Source of the DNA: CAZCDM01 sp964497475 | GTDB taxonomy: Bacteria > Planctomycetota > Phycisphaerae > SM23-33 | Direction of reading: 5' to 3' | DNA: 6,294 nt | Assembly: GCA_964497475.1 (NCBI GenBank) | Contig: CAZCDM010000140.1 | Coordinates: forward strand, 1-6,294 | Part shown: positions 1 through 5,434 of the stretch, piece after piece | Layout of the letters: the number at the start of each line of letters is the position of its first letter | How positions within the stretch are numbered: the first letter of the stretch is position 1 | Position numbers and translations under genes: made by a program | The notes under the pieces: generated by a model | The model's input: only the letters and a program-made list of their open reading frames with translations | Databases searched by the model: none | Told to the model about the DNA's origin: nothing

Positions 1-189
1 AAAAAACGGCGGAATATGAGCCCATATGCACCATTTTTTGCTCTTTGCCAGAAAGCGAAAATCCTACGCGATATCCGAATTTGAATTTTTCAAAGTACCC
101 TCTATGCGCGATACGCCCCAGCGTGGATTCTCGCCGAGAGTTGGCCCATCCCCCCGCAACGCTGACCGCCAGCCCCCACAGCCCCCCGA
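1..189. other. Non-coding left edge
   Basis: I see no convincing gene here. The first 100 bases are visibly richer in A/T than the rest of the window. They contain a short inverted repeat, TTTGAA-TTT-TTCAAA, at 80-94. This stretch is downstream of the leftward acidic-protein gene, so it could hold its 3' end and the control region of a gene outside the window. I find no U-tract terminator directly after the stop at 190-192. Positions 101-189 are C-rich on the shown strand. Confidence 0.5.
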
Positions 190-645
190 TCAATACTCTT
201 CGTCGTCTTCCTCGAAGAGGTCCTCCTCGTCATCGTCTTCGTCATCGAGGAACAGGTCCGCCTCTTCCTCGTCGCTGTTGACCAGCTCGTCGGTCTCCGG
301 GTCGATCTCCAGATCGAACTCGTCCTCGTCATCTTCCTCCTCATCGACCACGTCATCGATGGCTTCGAACTCATCCTCAAGGTCGTCCCGCTCGGCGATG
401 ATCTCCGAGGCCTCATCCAGCAGCGCCTCGCGCACCAGAACGGGCAGACCCAGCCCCTGCTTCTCGACGTCGACGTCGACATCGTCGCGATCTTCGATTT
501 CGTCGTACCCGATCAACGCCTCGATGTCATGGTCGGCCAGGAGCTGCTGGTACAGCTCGGCCTGGTGCTCATTGCGGGCGTGGACGACCGGAACGTACTC
601 TTCCCGGCTGTCATCGATGATGGCATCGTCGTCTTCGTAGGGCAT
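190..645 (-). CDS. DUF2007-like domain protein with hyperacidic C-terminal tail
   Basis: The 151-residue product has two parts. Residues about 17-85 resemble the DUF2007 family (putative prokaryotic signal-transducing proteins). They show the family's 'ARNEHQAEL..LLADHDIEALI' opening, a central 'GLGLPVLV' strand, and a closing 'EASEIIAE' helix. From residue 87 to the end, 43 of 65 residues are Asp or Glu, and no Lys or Arg occurs after Arg86. The tail is probably disordered and repeats an Asp-Leu-Phe motif at 130-132 and 142-144. There is no signal peptide or membrane segment, so a cytoplasmic location is likely. The start is well supported: GGGAGG (positions 652-657, minus strand) sits 6 nt upstream of the ATG. 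DUF2007 proteins have no settled biochemical role. The tail could bind a basic partner, metal ions or a nucleic-acid-binding surface, but that is inference. Asp and Glu codons dominate the 3' half, which makes the DNA low in complexity. Confidence 0.88.
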   Translation of the reverse strand: MPYEDDDAIIDDSREEYVPVVHARNEHQAELYQQLLADHDIEALIGYDEIEDRDDVDVDVEKQGLGLPVLVREALLDEASEIIAERDDLEDEFEAIDDVVDEEEDDEDEFDLEIDPETDELVNSDEEEADLFLDDEDDDEEDLFEEDDEEY

Positions 646-710
646 GGTGAACCTCCCGGCTGCGGGCCCGCGCCGACAGGCCGCGGTACCGTCCCGCGAC
701 TGCTGCCACG

Positions 711-727
711 ACAGCCCGCAAGGCTGT
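711..727. promoter_or_regulatory. Hairpin in the divergent spacer (putative leader structure)
   Basis: ACAGCC and GGCTGT form a perfect 6-bp stem around a 5-nt loop, extendable by one G-U pair. On the minus strand it would lie in the 5' leader of the acidic-protein gene, about 66 nt before its ATG. No gene on the plus strand ends here, so a terminator role is unlikely. A 10-bp palindrome, GCGGGCCCGC, sits closer to the Shine-Dalgarno site at 662-671. Confidence 0.35.
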
Positions 728-749
728 TCATTTTCAGGTCACCCTTTCT

Positions 750-779
750 ATCATCGTCTGCATTTCCAAAAGATTGCAA
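750..779 (-). promoter_or_regulatory. Candidate promoter of the acidic-protein gene
   Basis: On the minus strand, TTGCAA (774-779) and GATGAT (750-755) are separated by 18 bp. Each matches the sigma-70 consensus at 4 of 6 positions. This would give a leader of about 100 nt that contains the hairpin at 711-727. It is the best pair I could find in the spacer, but it is weak. Confidence 0.3.
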
Positions 780-807
780 TGAAATTTTCACCCGTTTGGG
801 AATCCTC

Positions 808-836
808 TTGCACTGGACCGGCCGGGGAGCTACCCT
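808..836 (+). promoter_or_regulatory. Weak candidate promoter for the Pro-rich lipoprotein gene
   Basis: TTGCAC (808-813) and TACCCT (831-836) are spaced by 17 bp. Each matches the consensus at only 3 of 6 positions. The position, about 66 nt before the predicted transcript's start codon, is reasonable. It is included because the spacer must hold a rightward promoter and nothing better was seen. Confidence 0.22.
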
Positions 837-908
837 GCACCCTTGTCGTCCTGGCCACGCCAGAGGCGACCAATCCACCCGGCGGGAATCGAATTTGCCT
901 GGAACTTC

Positions 909-1649
909 ATGCGCCACGCTTGGCTCATCCTGATCCTCTCGTCGACGGCCCCGGGTATGCTCGGCTGCGATCGCGACCGGCCCGGACCGCCCGAGAAGTT
1001 CCCCCACCAGGCCCCACCGGCCGCGACGCCCCTCTTCGAGCCCTTCACCGCCGAGCACCCCCCCGCGACGGCACCGGCCTACACACCCCTGCCAGATTTC
1101 TCGCCCCTGCCGCCACCGCCCGCCCGGGCTCTGCCTCCCATGGGCCCCCAGGCCATCCCCACCCGCTACGTCACCGCCCGGCCAGGCCAGCGCATGGTCT
1201 TCCGCATCCAAACGCTCGACGGCAAGGCCGTCACCCAAGCCACCGAAGTCCTCGCCATTGAACCCCGCGCGATCGTGCTGCGAAAATCGGTCACCAGCCA
1301 GTACGGCCAGTTCAGCCACGACATCCGCCAGAGGCGGTTCATCCCCCCCGGCCAGGGCGGCGACTGGCCCGCACCGGCCGGGACGCAGATCGGTGAAGAG
1401 CTGATCGAGGTCGGCCACGAGTCTCTGCTGTGTGAAGTCTACGAAACCAAACGCTCCGGGAGGCTGTATCGCACCTGGCTGTGCCGCGACGTGCCCGGCT
1501 GGATCGTCCGCTACCAGGACGAGAACAACGGCCTGTGGACCACCCGCCTGGACCTCATCGAGTGGACCCGGCAATTTCGCGGTCGACAATTACGCTCAGG
1601 GCGATACAATACTCTCGCAGAAGGCAGCGGAGACGAGGCTGGACTATGA
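909..1649 (+). CDS. Predicted Pro-rich lipoprotein of unknown function
   Basis: I do not recognise a named family for this 246-residue protein. The N-terminus is a short lipoprotein signal: a hydrophobic run ends in Met-Leu-Gly-Cys, with Cys20 as the lipidation site. The Met at -3 is not the preferred residue. Residues 21-84 form a Pro/Ala-rich linker with about 20 prolines, as expected for a tether from membrane to folded domain. Residues about 86-219 look like a beta-rich domain ending in 'GEELIEVGHESLLCEVYE', 'YRTWLCRDVPGWIV' and 'TTRLDLIEW'. This pattern recalls DUF3108-like envelope proteins, but the resemblance is loose. Two Cys, at 175 and 192, could pair in the periplasm. An in-frame ATG at 843 would add 22 residues before the signal, so 909 is preferred, though its Shine-Dalgarno is poor. 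The stop overlaps the next start (ATGA), suggesting translational coupling with the hydrolase gene. Confidence 0.8.
   Translation: MRHAWLILILSSTAPGMLGCDRDRPGPPEKFPHQAPPAATPLFEPFTAEHPPATAPAYTPLPDFSPLPPPPARALPPMGPQAIPTRYVTARPGQRMVFRIQTLDGKAVTQATEVLAIEPRAIVLRKSVTSQYGQFSHDIRQRRFIPPGQGGDWPAPAGTQIGEELIEVGHESLLCEVYETKRSGRLYRTWLCRDVPGWIVRYQDENNGLWTTRLDLIEWTRQFRGRQLRSGRYNTLAEGSGDEAGL
1583..1610 (+). promoter_or_regulatory. Candidate internal promoter for the hydrolase lipoprotein gene
   Basis: TCGACA (1583-1588) and TACAAT (1605-1610) each match the sigma-70 consensus at 5 of 6 positions, with a 16-bp spacer. They lie inside the last codons of the preceding gene. The expected transcript would start near 1617 and give a leader of about 29 nt. 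That leader carries GAGG (1635-1638) 7 nt before the ATG at 1646. Confidence 0.5.
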
Positions 1650-2434
1650 AACGAACGCACGCGACATTCCAGACCGGGCTGATCGTGCTGGCCATCTCGA
1701 CCCTGGTCGGCTGCGGGGCCAACCCCAACAGCCACTATCTCGGCGAGGTCCGCAAAGAAAACGGCCTGGTCATCATCCTGCCCGGCATCGAGGGCGAGAG
1801 CGAGTTCAACCACAACATCCGGCGCGGGCTCTCTGCGGCCGGGTGCTTCCGCGCCATGCCCATCTACAACTGGGGCGTGCCAATACCCGGCATCGGCCTG
1901 CTGGTCAACCAGACCAACGTCATCGGCAACCGCATCGCCGGGGCGAACATCGCCAAGATGATCGAAAAATATCAGGACAGCTACCCCGGCCGGCCGGTCT
2001 ACATCATCGGCCACAGCGGCGGTGGCGGCGTGGCGGTCTTCGCCGCCGAGGGCATGTCCGAGGGGCGACAGCTCGACGGGCTCGTGCTGCTCTCGGCGAG
2101 TATCTCCGCGAGCTACGATCTGTCCAAGGCGCTGAACAACTGCAAGAACGGCATCGTGAACTTCTACAATCCCGCCGATACGGGCCTGCTCGGCGTGGGC
2201 ACGGCCGTGACCGGAAATGTCGATGGCGGCCATGGCGCATCGGCCGGACTGAACGGATTCACGAAAGCCCGGCTCAAGCTTCACCAGGTCGCCCTGAGCC
2301 AGGCCATGACCAACGCCACCGGCGGCGGCGCCCACGATGCAGCCACACGCCCCGGCTTCGTCGCCCGGCACGTCGCGCCCTGGGTGCTCTCCAGCCAGTG
2401 GCCGCCGGATACCTCCCTCATGGCCAATCGCTAA
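1646..2434 (+). CDS. Lipoprotein with alpha/beta-hydrolase (serine hydrolase) fold
   Basis: The 262-residue product starts with a lipoprotein signal whose lipobox is Leu20-Val-Gly-Cys23. A strand-turn motif, 'VIILPGIEGES' (about 42-52), resembles the oxyanion-hole region of lipase-like enzymes. It is followed by 'YIIGHSGGGG' (118-127), a clear nucleophile elbow with Ser124. Asp178 in 'FYNPADTG' is the likely acid. The catalytic His is uncertain, with His196 and His242 as the main choices. Hydrolysis of an ester, lipid or cell-envelope substrate outside the cytoplasm is inferred from fold and signal only; the substrate cannot be told. Two His-free Gly-rich stretches and an extended 'PIPGIGLLVNQTN' loop (80-92) may shape the active-site entrance. 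The start at 1646 is chosen because it gives an ideal signal peptide and has GAGG 7 nt upstream. The upstream in-frame extension is Arg-rich and belongs to the overlap with the previous gene. Coupling (ATGA) and an internal promoter suggest both joint and independent expression. Confidence 0.85.
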   Translation: MKRTHATFQTGLIVLAISTLVGCGANPNSHYLGEVRKENGLVIILPGIEGESEFNHNIRRGLSAAGCFRAMPIYNWGVPIPGIGLLVNQTNVIGNRIAGANIAKMIEKYQDSYPGRPVYIIGHSGGGGVAVFAAEGMSEGRQLDGLVLLSASISASYDLSKALNNCKNGIVNFYNPADTGLLGVGTAVTGNVDGGHGASAGLNGFTKARLKLHQVALSQAMTNATGGGAHDAATRPGFVARHVAPWVLSSQWPPDTSLMANR

Positions 2435-2453
2435 GTCTCTGCGGGGACGTAAT

Positions 2454-2482
2454 TTGATTTCTCCCGGTGGGCTCTCTATAGT
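2454..2482 (+). promoter_or_regulatory. Promoter of the coiled-coil lipoprotein gene
   Basis: TTGATT (2454-2459) and TATAGT (2477-2482) are separated by the optimal 17 bp. They match the consensus at 4 and 5 of 6 positions. The expected transcription start is near 2489. It lies in the 104-bp gap after the hydrolase gene, so the next gene is probably its own transcription unit. Confidence 0.62.
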
Positions 2483-2490
2483 TTCCTGCG

Positions 2491-2509
2491 CTTCGGGACC
2501 GGCCCGAAG
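2491..2509 (+). promoter_or_regulatory. 5'-leader stem-loop before the coiled-coil lipoprotein gene
   Basis: CTTCGGG and CCCGAAG form a perfect 7-bp GC-rich stem around the loop ACCGG. It would begin within a few bases of the predicted transcript 5' end and leaves the Shine-Dalgarno site (2529-2532) free. Such 5'-terminal hairpins can protect mRNA from decay. A terminator for the upstream gene is the alternative, but no T-run follows. Confidence 0.5.
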
Positions 2510-2538
2510 AGAATCCTCCCTCCGATATGGAGAATCCA

Positions 2539-3222
2539 ATGCACCGCATTCAACACATCGTGTTATCCGCCCTTGTTTTCAGCCTTGTCCTGGCCGTTGG
2601 CTGTTCTGAAAATACGGTCGACAAGGACCAGCCCACCGACGCCTTCATCGGCGACGTCAAAGCCGAGCTGGCTAAACTCAACCAGCGCAGTGACAATCTC
2701 AAGCAGCGCAAAGACGCCCTGACCACCGCCGACGCGACCCGCGTGGAAAATGCCACCGAAATGGCTGAGGAAAAAATGGAAACCATCCGCGACAGTTCCC
2801 TGCCGGCCTTGGCTGAGGCGACCGATCCGGATCAGGTCGAATCCCTCAAGGAGCAGATCAACAATACGCTCAGCGAGGTCAAATCGGAACTCGACCGGGC
2901 CCGGGACATCATCGATGAACAAACGGCGACCGATACGTCCTTCCTCGATGAACGCAAAGAGGAACTGGCTGGTCTCAAGGCCAAGCTCGACAAGCTTCGG
3001 TCGCGCAAAGACGACTTGGCCGATTCCGCCAAAGCCCAGATGAACCAGTCGCTCGAGTCGGCCGAGGAAGCCATTGATCAGGCGTCGTCCTCTCTCGGCA
3101 AATTCAAAGATGCCGCCGGGGACCAGGCCGAGCAGATGAAGGAAGAGATCGACATGCTCGTCGGCAAGGCGCGTGATCAGGTCAATACCGCTGCCGAGTA
3201 CGTCGCCGAACAGACCGAGTAA
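2539..3222 (+). CDS. Coiled-coil lipoprotein with an internal duplication
   Basis: The 227-residue protein has an N-terminal lipoprotein signal (hydrophobic residues 7-20, then Ala-Val-Gly-Cys22). The rest is charged, almost Gly- and Pro-free and strongly helical, rich in Lys, Glu, Asp, Ala and Leu with heptad-like Leu spacing. It consists of two related units, about 36-125 and 135-222. 'FIGDVKAELAKL' with 'RKDAL' in the first matches 'FLDERKEELAGL' with 'RKDDL' in the second at a constant offset of 99 residues. 'AEEKM' matches 'AEEAI' further on. The mature protein is probably an elongated envelope helix bundle, perhaps a spacer or scaffold; no catalytic motif is visible. I know no named family for it. 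The start at 2539 is preferred because GGAG (2529-2532) is 6 nt upstream. The in-frame ATG at 2527 overlaps that site. The gene has its own promoter and ends 14 nt before a long hairpin. Confidence 0.85.
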   Translation: MHRIQHIVLSALVFSLVLAVGCSENTVDKDQPTDAFIGDVKAELAKLNQRSDNLKQRKDALTTADATRVENATEMAEEKMETIRDSSLPALAEATDPDQVESLKEQINNTLSEVKSELDRARDIIDEQTATDTSFLDERKEELAGLKAKLDKLRSRKDDLADSAKAQMNQSLESAEEAIDQASSSLGKFKDAAGDQAEQMKEEIDMLVGKARDQVNTAAEYVAEQTE

Positions 3223-3236
3223 CCCTGCGCCAATCG

Positions 3237-3290
3237 GAACCGAGCCGTGCGGTGGGGCCTCGAGCCCCATCACACGGTTTATCTCGGTTC
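3237..3290. terminator. Long imperfect hairpin between convergent genes, likely bidirectional terminator
   Basis: Paired segments, from outside in, are GAACCGAG with CTCGGTTC (8 bp), CCGTG with CACGG (5 bp), GG with TC (one G-U) and TGGGGC with GCCCCA (6 bp). The loop is CTCGA. Interruptions are one C-A mismatch and a 5-nt bulge, TTTAT (3278-3282). The bulge contains the nfi stop codon, so the outer arm covers the last nfi codons. Neither side has a run of T, so it is not a textbook intrinsic terminator. It could instead stop polymerase with help from a factor or protect both 3' ends. Confidence 0.6.
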
Positions 3291-3944
3291 GCGCCGGGCC
3301 CGGGCGACGAGCAGGTCAGCCTGCCGCGTCGGCTCGGGCAGGCGAAACCCCCGGCCGCACCGCAGCGTCCAGCGGACCGCCTCGTCCAGCAGGATGCGAT
3401 GGCCCGGCGAGACAAATAAAGGACGAACGCCATGGCGCGTCCGGACGACCTTGCCGATCGTCCGGCCCGCCAGCCGGAGGCGCGTCGCACACCCGCGGCG
3501 CTGCCCCGGCGTGCGATACGCTCCACACAACCGACTCTTGGCCACGCCCACCGTCGGCAGGTCGCCCCATAGCCCGACGTGACAGGCCAACCCCAGCCCC
3601 CGCGGATGGGCCAGCCCCTGCCCGTCGCACAGCAGCAGCTCCGGCTTCTCCGGCAGGGCCCTGACAGCCTCGATCACCGCCGGGGCCTCGCGAAAGCTCA
3701 GCAGCCCGCTGATGTACGGAAACAGGCAAGGCCGACGGATCACACGTTCGGCCAGGACCTCCATCGTCGCTGCATCGCAAAGCACCGCCCCGGCAATGAT
3801 TTCATCCCTGCGCGGAAACGAGCAGTCCACCCCCGCCACCAGGCGGACCTCGCCAGCCAACGGGCTGAGCAGAACGTTCCCGGCAAGGTCCTTCTGCAGG
3901 GCGATCGCCTCGGAGGGCGTGAGTTGCCATTCGTGCTCGATCAT
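3279..3944 (-). CDS. nfi: Endonuclease V (deoxyinosine 3'-endonuclease)
   Basis: Endonuclease V nicks DNA at the second phosphodiester bond 3' of deoxyinosine and starts repair of deaminated adenine. At 221 residues this is the normal family length. Visible motifs are 'VAGVDCSF' with metal-binding Asp40, 'PYISGLLSFRE' with the wedge Tyr77 and Glu86, 'LLLCDGQGLAHPRGLG' with Asp107 and His113, 'PTVGVAKSRLCG' with Lys136, 'SPGHRI' (179-184), and the C-terminal 'RLPEPTR' (201-207). The wedge motif reads Pro-Tyr-Ile-Ser instead of the common Pro-Tyr-Ile-Pro. The start at 3944 gives the family length. The frame stays open to 4013, but the extra 23 residues look unrelated and would run to within 3 bp of the thrC start. 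There is no Shine-Dalgarno. TATAAT ends 6 nt before the ATG, so the mRNA may be leaderless. The gene is divergent from thrC and convergent with the coiled-coil lipoprotein gene. Confidence 0.95.
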   Translation of the reverse strand: MIEHEWQLTPSEAIALQKDLAGNVLLSPLAGEVRLVAGVDCSFPRRDEIIAGAVLCDAATMEVLAERVIRRPCLFPYISGLLSFREAPAVIEAVRALPEKPELLLCDGQGLAHPRGLGLACHVGLWGDLPTVGVAKSRLCGAYRTPGQRRGCATRLRLAGRTIGKVVRTRHGVRPLFVSPGHRILLDEAVRWTLRCGRGFRLPEPTRQADLLVARARREPR

Positions 3945-3950
3945 CGCTTC

Positions 3951-3956
3951 ATTATA
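3951..3956 (-). promoter_or_regulatory. -10 element of nfi, leaderless geometry
   Basis: A perfect TATAAT on the minus strand is followed by GAAGCG and the nfi ATG. Transcription normally starts about 7 nt after the -10 hexamer, which would be on the A of the start codon. The -35 region is poor: the best candidate is GCGACT (3972-3977) at a short 15-bp spacing, so activator help or an atypical promoter is possible. Confidence 0.55.
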
Positions 3957-3980
3957 AACGCTCTCCCGGCCAGTCGCCCG

Positions 3981-4009
3981 GTGACAAGCCCGCCCGCGCA
4001 CCGTACAAT
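3981..4009 (+). promoter_or_regulatory. Promoter of thrC-dapB, leaderless geometry
   Basis: GTGACA (3981-3986) and TACAAT (4004-4009) each match the consensus at 5 of 6 positions with the ideal 17-bp spacing. The -10 ends 6 nt before the thrC ATG, so the predicted transcript begins at or within a base of the start codon. No Shine-Dalgarno-like sequence precedes the ATG. The whole spacer between the two divergent start codons is 71 bp. Confidence 0.68.
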
Positions 4010-4015
4010 GCACCC

Positions 4016-5434
4016 ATGAACTACGTTTCCACCCGCGGACAGATCGAGCCGGTTTCCTTCCAGCAGGCGGTGCTGATGGGCCTGGCCGATGACGGCGGGC
4101 TGATCGTGCCCGAGTCGATCCCTGACCTGCGCGACCGCATCGACGCCTGGCGAGGCCTGGACTATCCGCAACTGGCCATGGAGATCATCCAGCCCTTCAC
4201 GACCGACATCCCCCGGGCCGACCTCCAACGCCTCATCGACACCGCCTACGGGCCGAGCTACTTCGTCAACGAGCCACACGGGCCCGGGCTCGTCGCCCCG
4301 GTCGTGCCCGTCGGCGACCTGCACATCATGGAACTATGGCACGGTCCGACGCTCGCCTTCAAAGACGTCGCCCTCCAACTGCTCGGCGGGCTCTTCGAGT
4401 ACATCCTCGCCCACACCGGCGGGCGGCTGAACATCCTCGCGGCCACCAGCGGCGATACCGGCAGTGCGGCCATCCACGGCGTCCGCGGGCGCGACCGCAT
4501 CGCCATCTTCGTCATGCACCCGGCCGGGCGCGTCTCGCCTATCCAGCAACTCCAGATGACCACCGTCACCGACGGCAATGTTCACAATCTTGCCGTCGAT
4601 GGCAGCTTCGACGACTGCCAGGCCATCATGAAAACCATCGCCGCCGACGTCGAGTTCAAACGTCGCTACGACCTCGGCGCCGTCAACAGCGTCAACTGGG
4701 CCCGCGTGCTGGCGCAGATCGTCTACTACATCCACGGTGCGTTCGTCCTGCAGGAACGCACCGGCTGCGACGCCATCCGCGTAGCCGTGCCGACGGGCAA
4801 CTTCGGTGATATCCTCGCCGGCTGGTACGCCATACAGATGGGCGCCCCCATCGAGCAGCTCATCCTGGCCACGAATGAAAACGACATCCTCACGCGGTTC
4901 TTCACCACCGGCCGCTATGCCCTCGGCCAGGTCAGCCAGACCCTCAGCCCGTCGATGGACATCCAGGTCGCCAGCAACTTCGAACGCTACCTCTACTACC
5001 ACCTCGGGCAGGACCCCGTCAGGCTCGCCCAGACCATGGCCGAGTTCTCCCGCACCGGCCAGCTCGCTGTGGCGCCCAGGCCCGACGGCGTGGACCCCGC
5101 CTTCCGCGCCGTCCGTGCCAACACGCCGGCCGTCCTCGACGTCATCGGCCGATACCACCGCGAGCACAGCTACCTGCTGGACCCGCACACCGCCTGCGGC
5201 GTGGTCGCCGCCGAGCAGGCCTCCCCGGCCGGCTCGCCCGTGTTCTGCCTGGCCACCGCCCACCCGGCCAAGTTCCCCCACGCCATCAAGCAGGCCACCG
5301 GCCAAGCCGACCTCGCACAACACCCCGCCATCGACGCCCTGGCCGACCTGCCCAGCCGCTGCAGCGATCTGCCCGCCGACGCCCAGGCCATCCGCCAATT
5401 CATCCAATCCCACACGCAAGAGACCTCGTCATGA
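4016..5434 (+). CDS. thrC: Threonine synthase
   Basis: This PLP-dependent cytoplasmic enzyme converts O-phosphohomoserine to threonine and phosphate, the last step of threonine synthesis. The 472-residue protein opens with 'MNYVSTRG' and 'GLADDGGLIVP', typical of the family. The PLP lysine is Lys116 in 'LWHGPTLAFKDVALQLLG'. Further motifs are 'AATSGDTGSAA' (142-152, phosphate-binding loop), 'HPAGRVSPIQQLQMTT' (168-183), 'DGSFDDCQ' (195-202), 'NSVNWARVLAQIVYY' (224-238), 'VPTGNFGD' (259-266), 'SMDIQVASNFER' (313-324), 'LDPHTACGV' (388-396) and 'ATAHPAKF' (413-420). The length fits the longer bacterial form rather than the roughly 430-residue E. coli type. The start is the first in-frame ATG after a good promoter and matches the family N-terminus. 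The stop overlaps the dapB start by 4 nt. No leader peptide or attenuator can be present if the mRNA is leaderless, so feedback control by threonine would have to work another way. Confidence 0.96.
   Translation: MNYVSTRGQIEPVSFQQAVLMGLADDGGLIVPESIPDLRDRIDAWRGLDYPQLAMEIIQPFTTDIPRADLQRLIDTAYGPSYFVNEPHGPGLVAPVVPVGDLHIMELWHGPTLAFKDVALQLLGGLFEYILAHTGGRLNILAATSGDTGSAAIHGVRGRDRIAIFVMHPAGRVSPIQQLQMTTVTDGNVHNLAVDGSFDDCQAIMKTIAADVEFKRRYDLGAVNSVNWARVLAQIVYYIHGAFVLQERTGCDAIRVAVPTGNFGDILAGWYAIQMGAPIEQLILATNENDILTRFFTTGRYALGQVSQTLSPSMDIQVASNFERYLYYHLGQDPVRLAQTMAEFSRTGQLAVAPRPDGVDPAFRAVRANTPAVLDVIGRYHREHSYLLDPHTACGVVAAEQASPAGSPVFCLATAHPAKFPHAIKQATGQADLAQHPAIDALADLPSRCSDLPADAQAIRQFIQSHTQETSS

Noticed and set aside
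80..94. AT-rich inverted repeat TTTGAA-TTT-TTCAAA
   Set aside because: The stem is weak and lies in an AT-rich stretch with no clear link to a transcript end or promoter.
464..481. Three tandem TCGACG-type hexamers
   Set aside because: They simply encode an Asp-Val repeat in the acidic protein. Too short to be a functional repeat array.
26..640. Rightward open frame of 204 codons with long serine runs
   Set aside because: It is the antisense reading of Asp/Glu codons (GAC, GAG, GAT) of the acidic-protein gene, which has a strong Shine-Dalgarno and a recognisable domain.
513..1589. Leftward 358-codon open frame spanning the divergent spacer
   Set aside because: It runs through the acidic gene's Shine-Dalgarno and start in another frame and opposes the Pro-rich lipoprotein gene. 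No domain is seen.
1511..2539. Leftward open frame of 342 codons opposite the hydrolase gene
   Set aside because: Long antisense frames are expected with high G/C at third positions. The plus strand has the lipobox and GHSGG motifs, and the antisense product shows no recognisable motif.
3945..4013. N-terminal extension of endonuclease V by 23 residues
   Set aside because: The extension would reach almost to the thrC ATG, lacks family similarity, and covers the TATAAT element. The start at 3944 gives the usual length.
4334..5419. Leftward open frame of 361 codons opposite thrC
   Set aside because: It is a shadow of thrC, whose family motifs run through the whole length. The antisense product is Gly/Val/Asp-rich without any domain.
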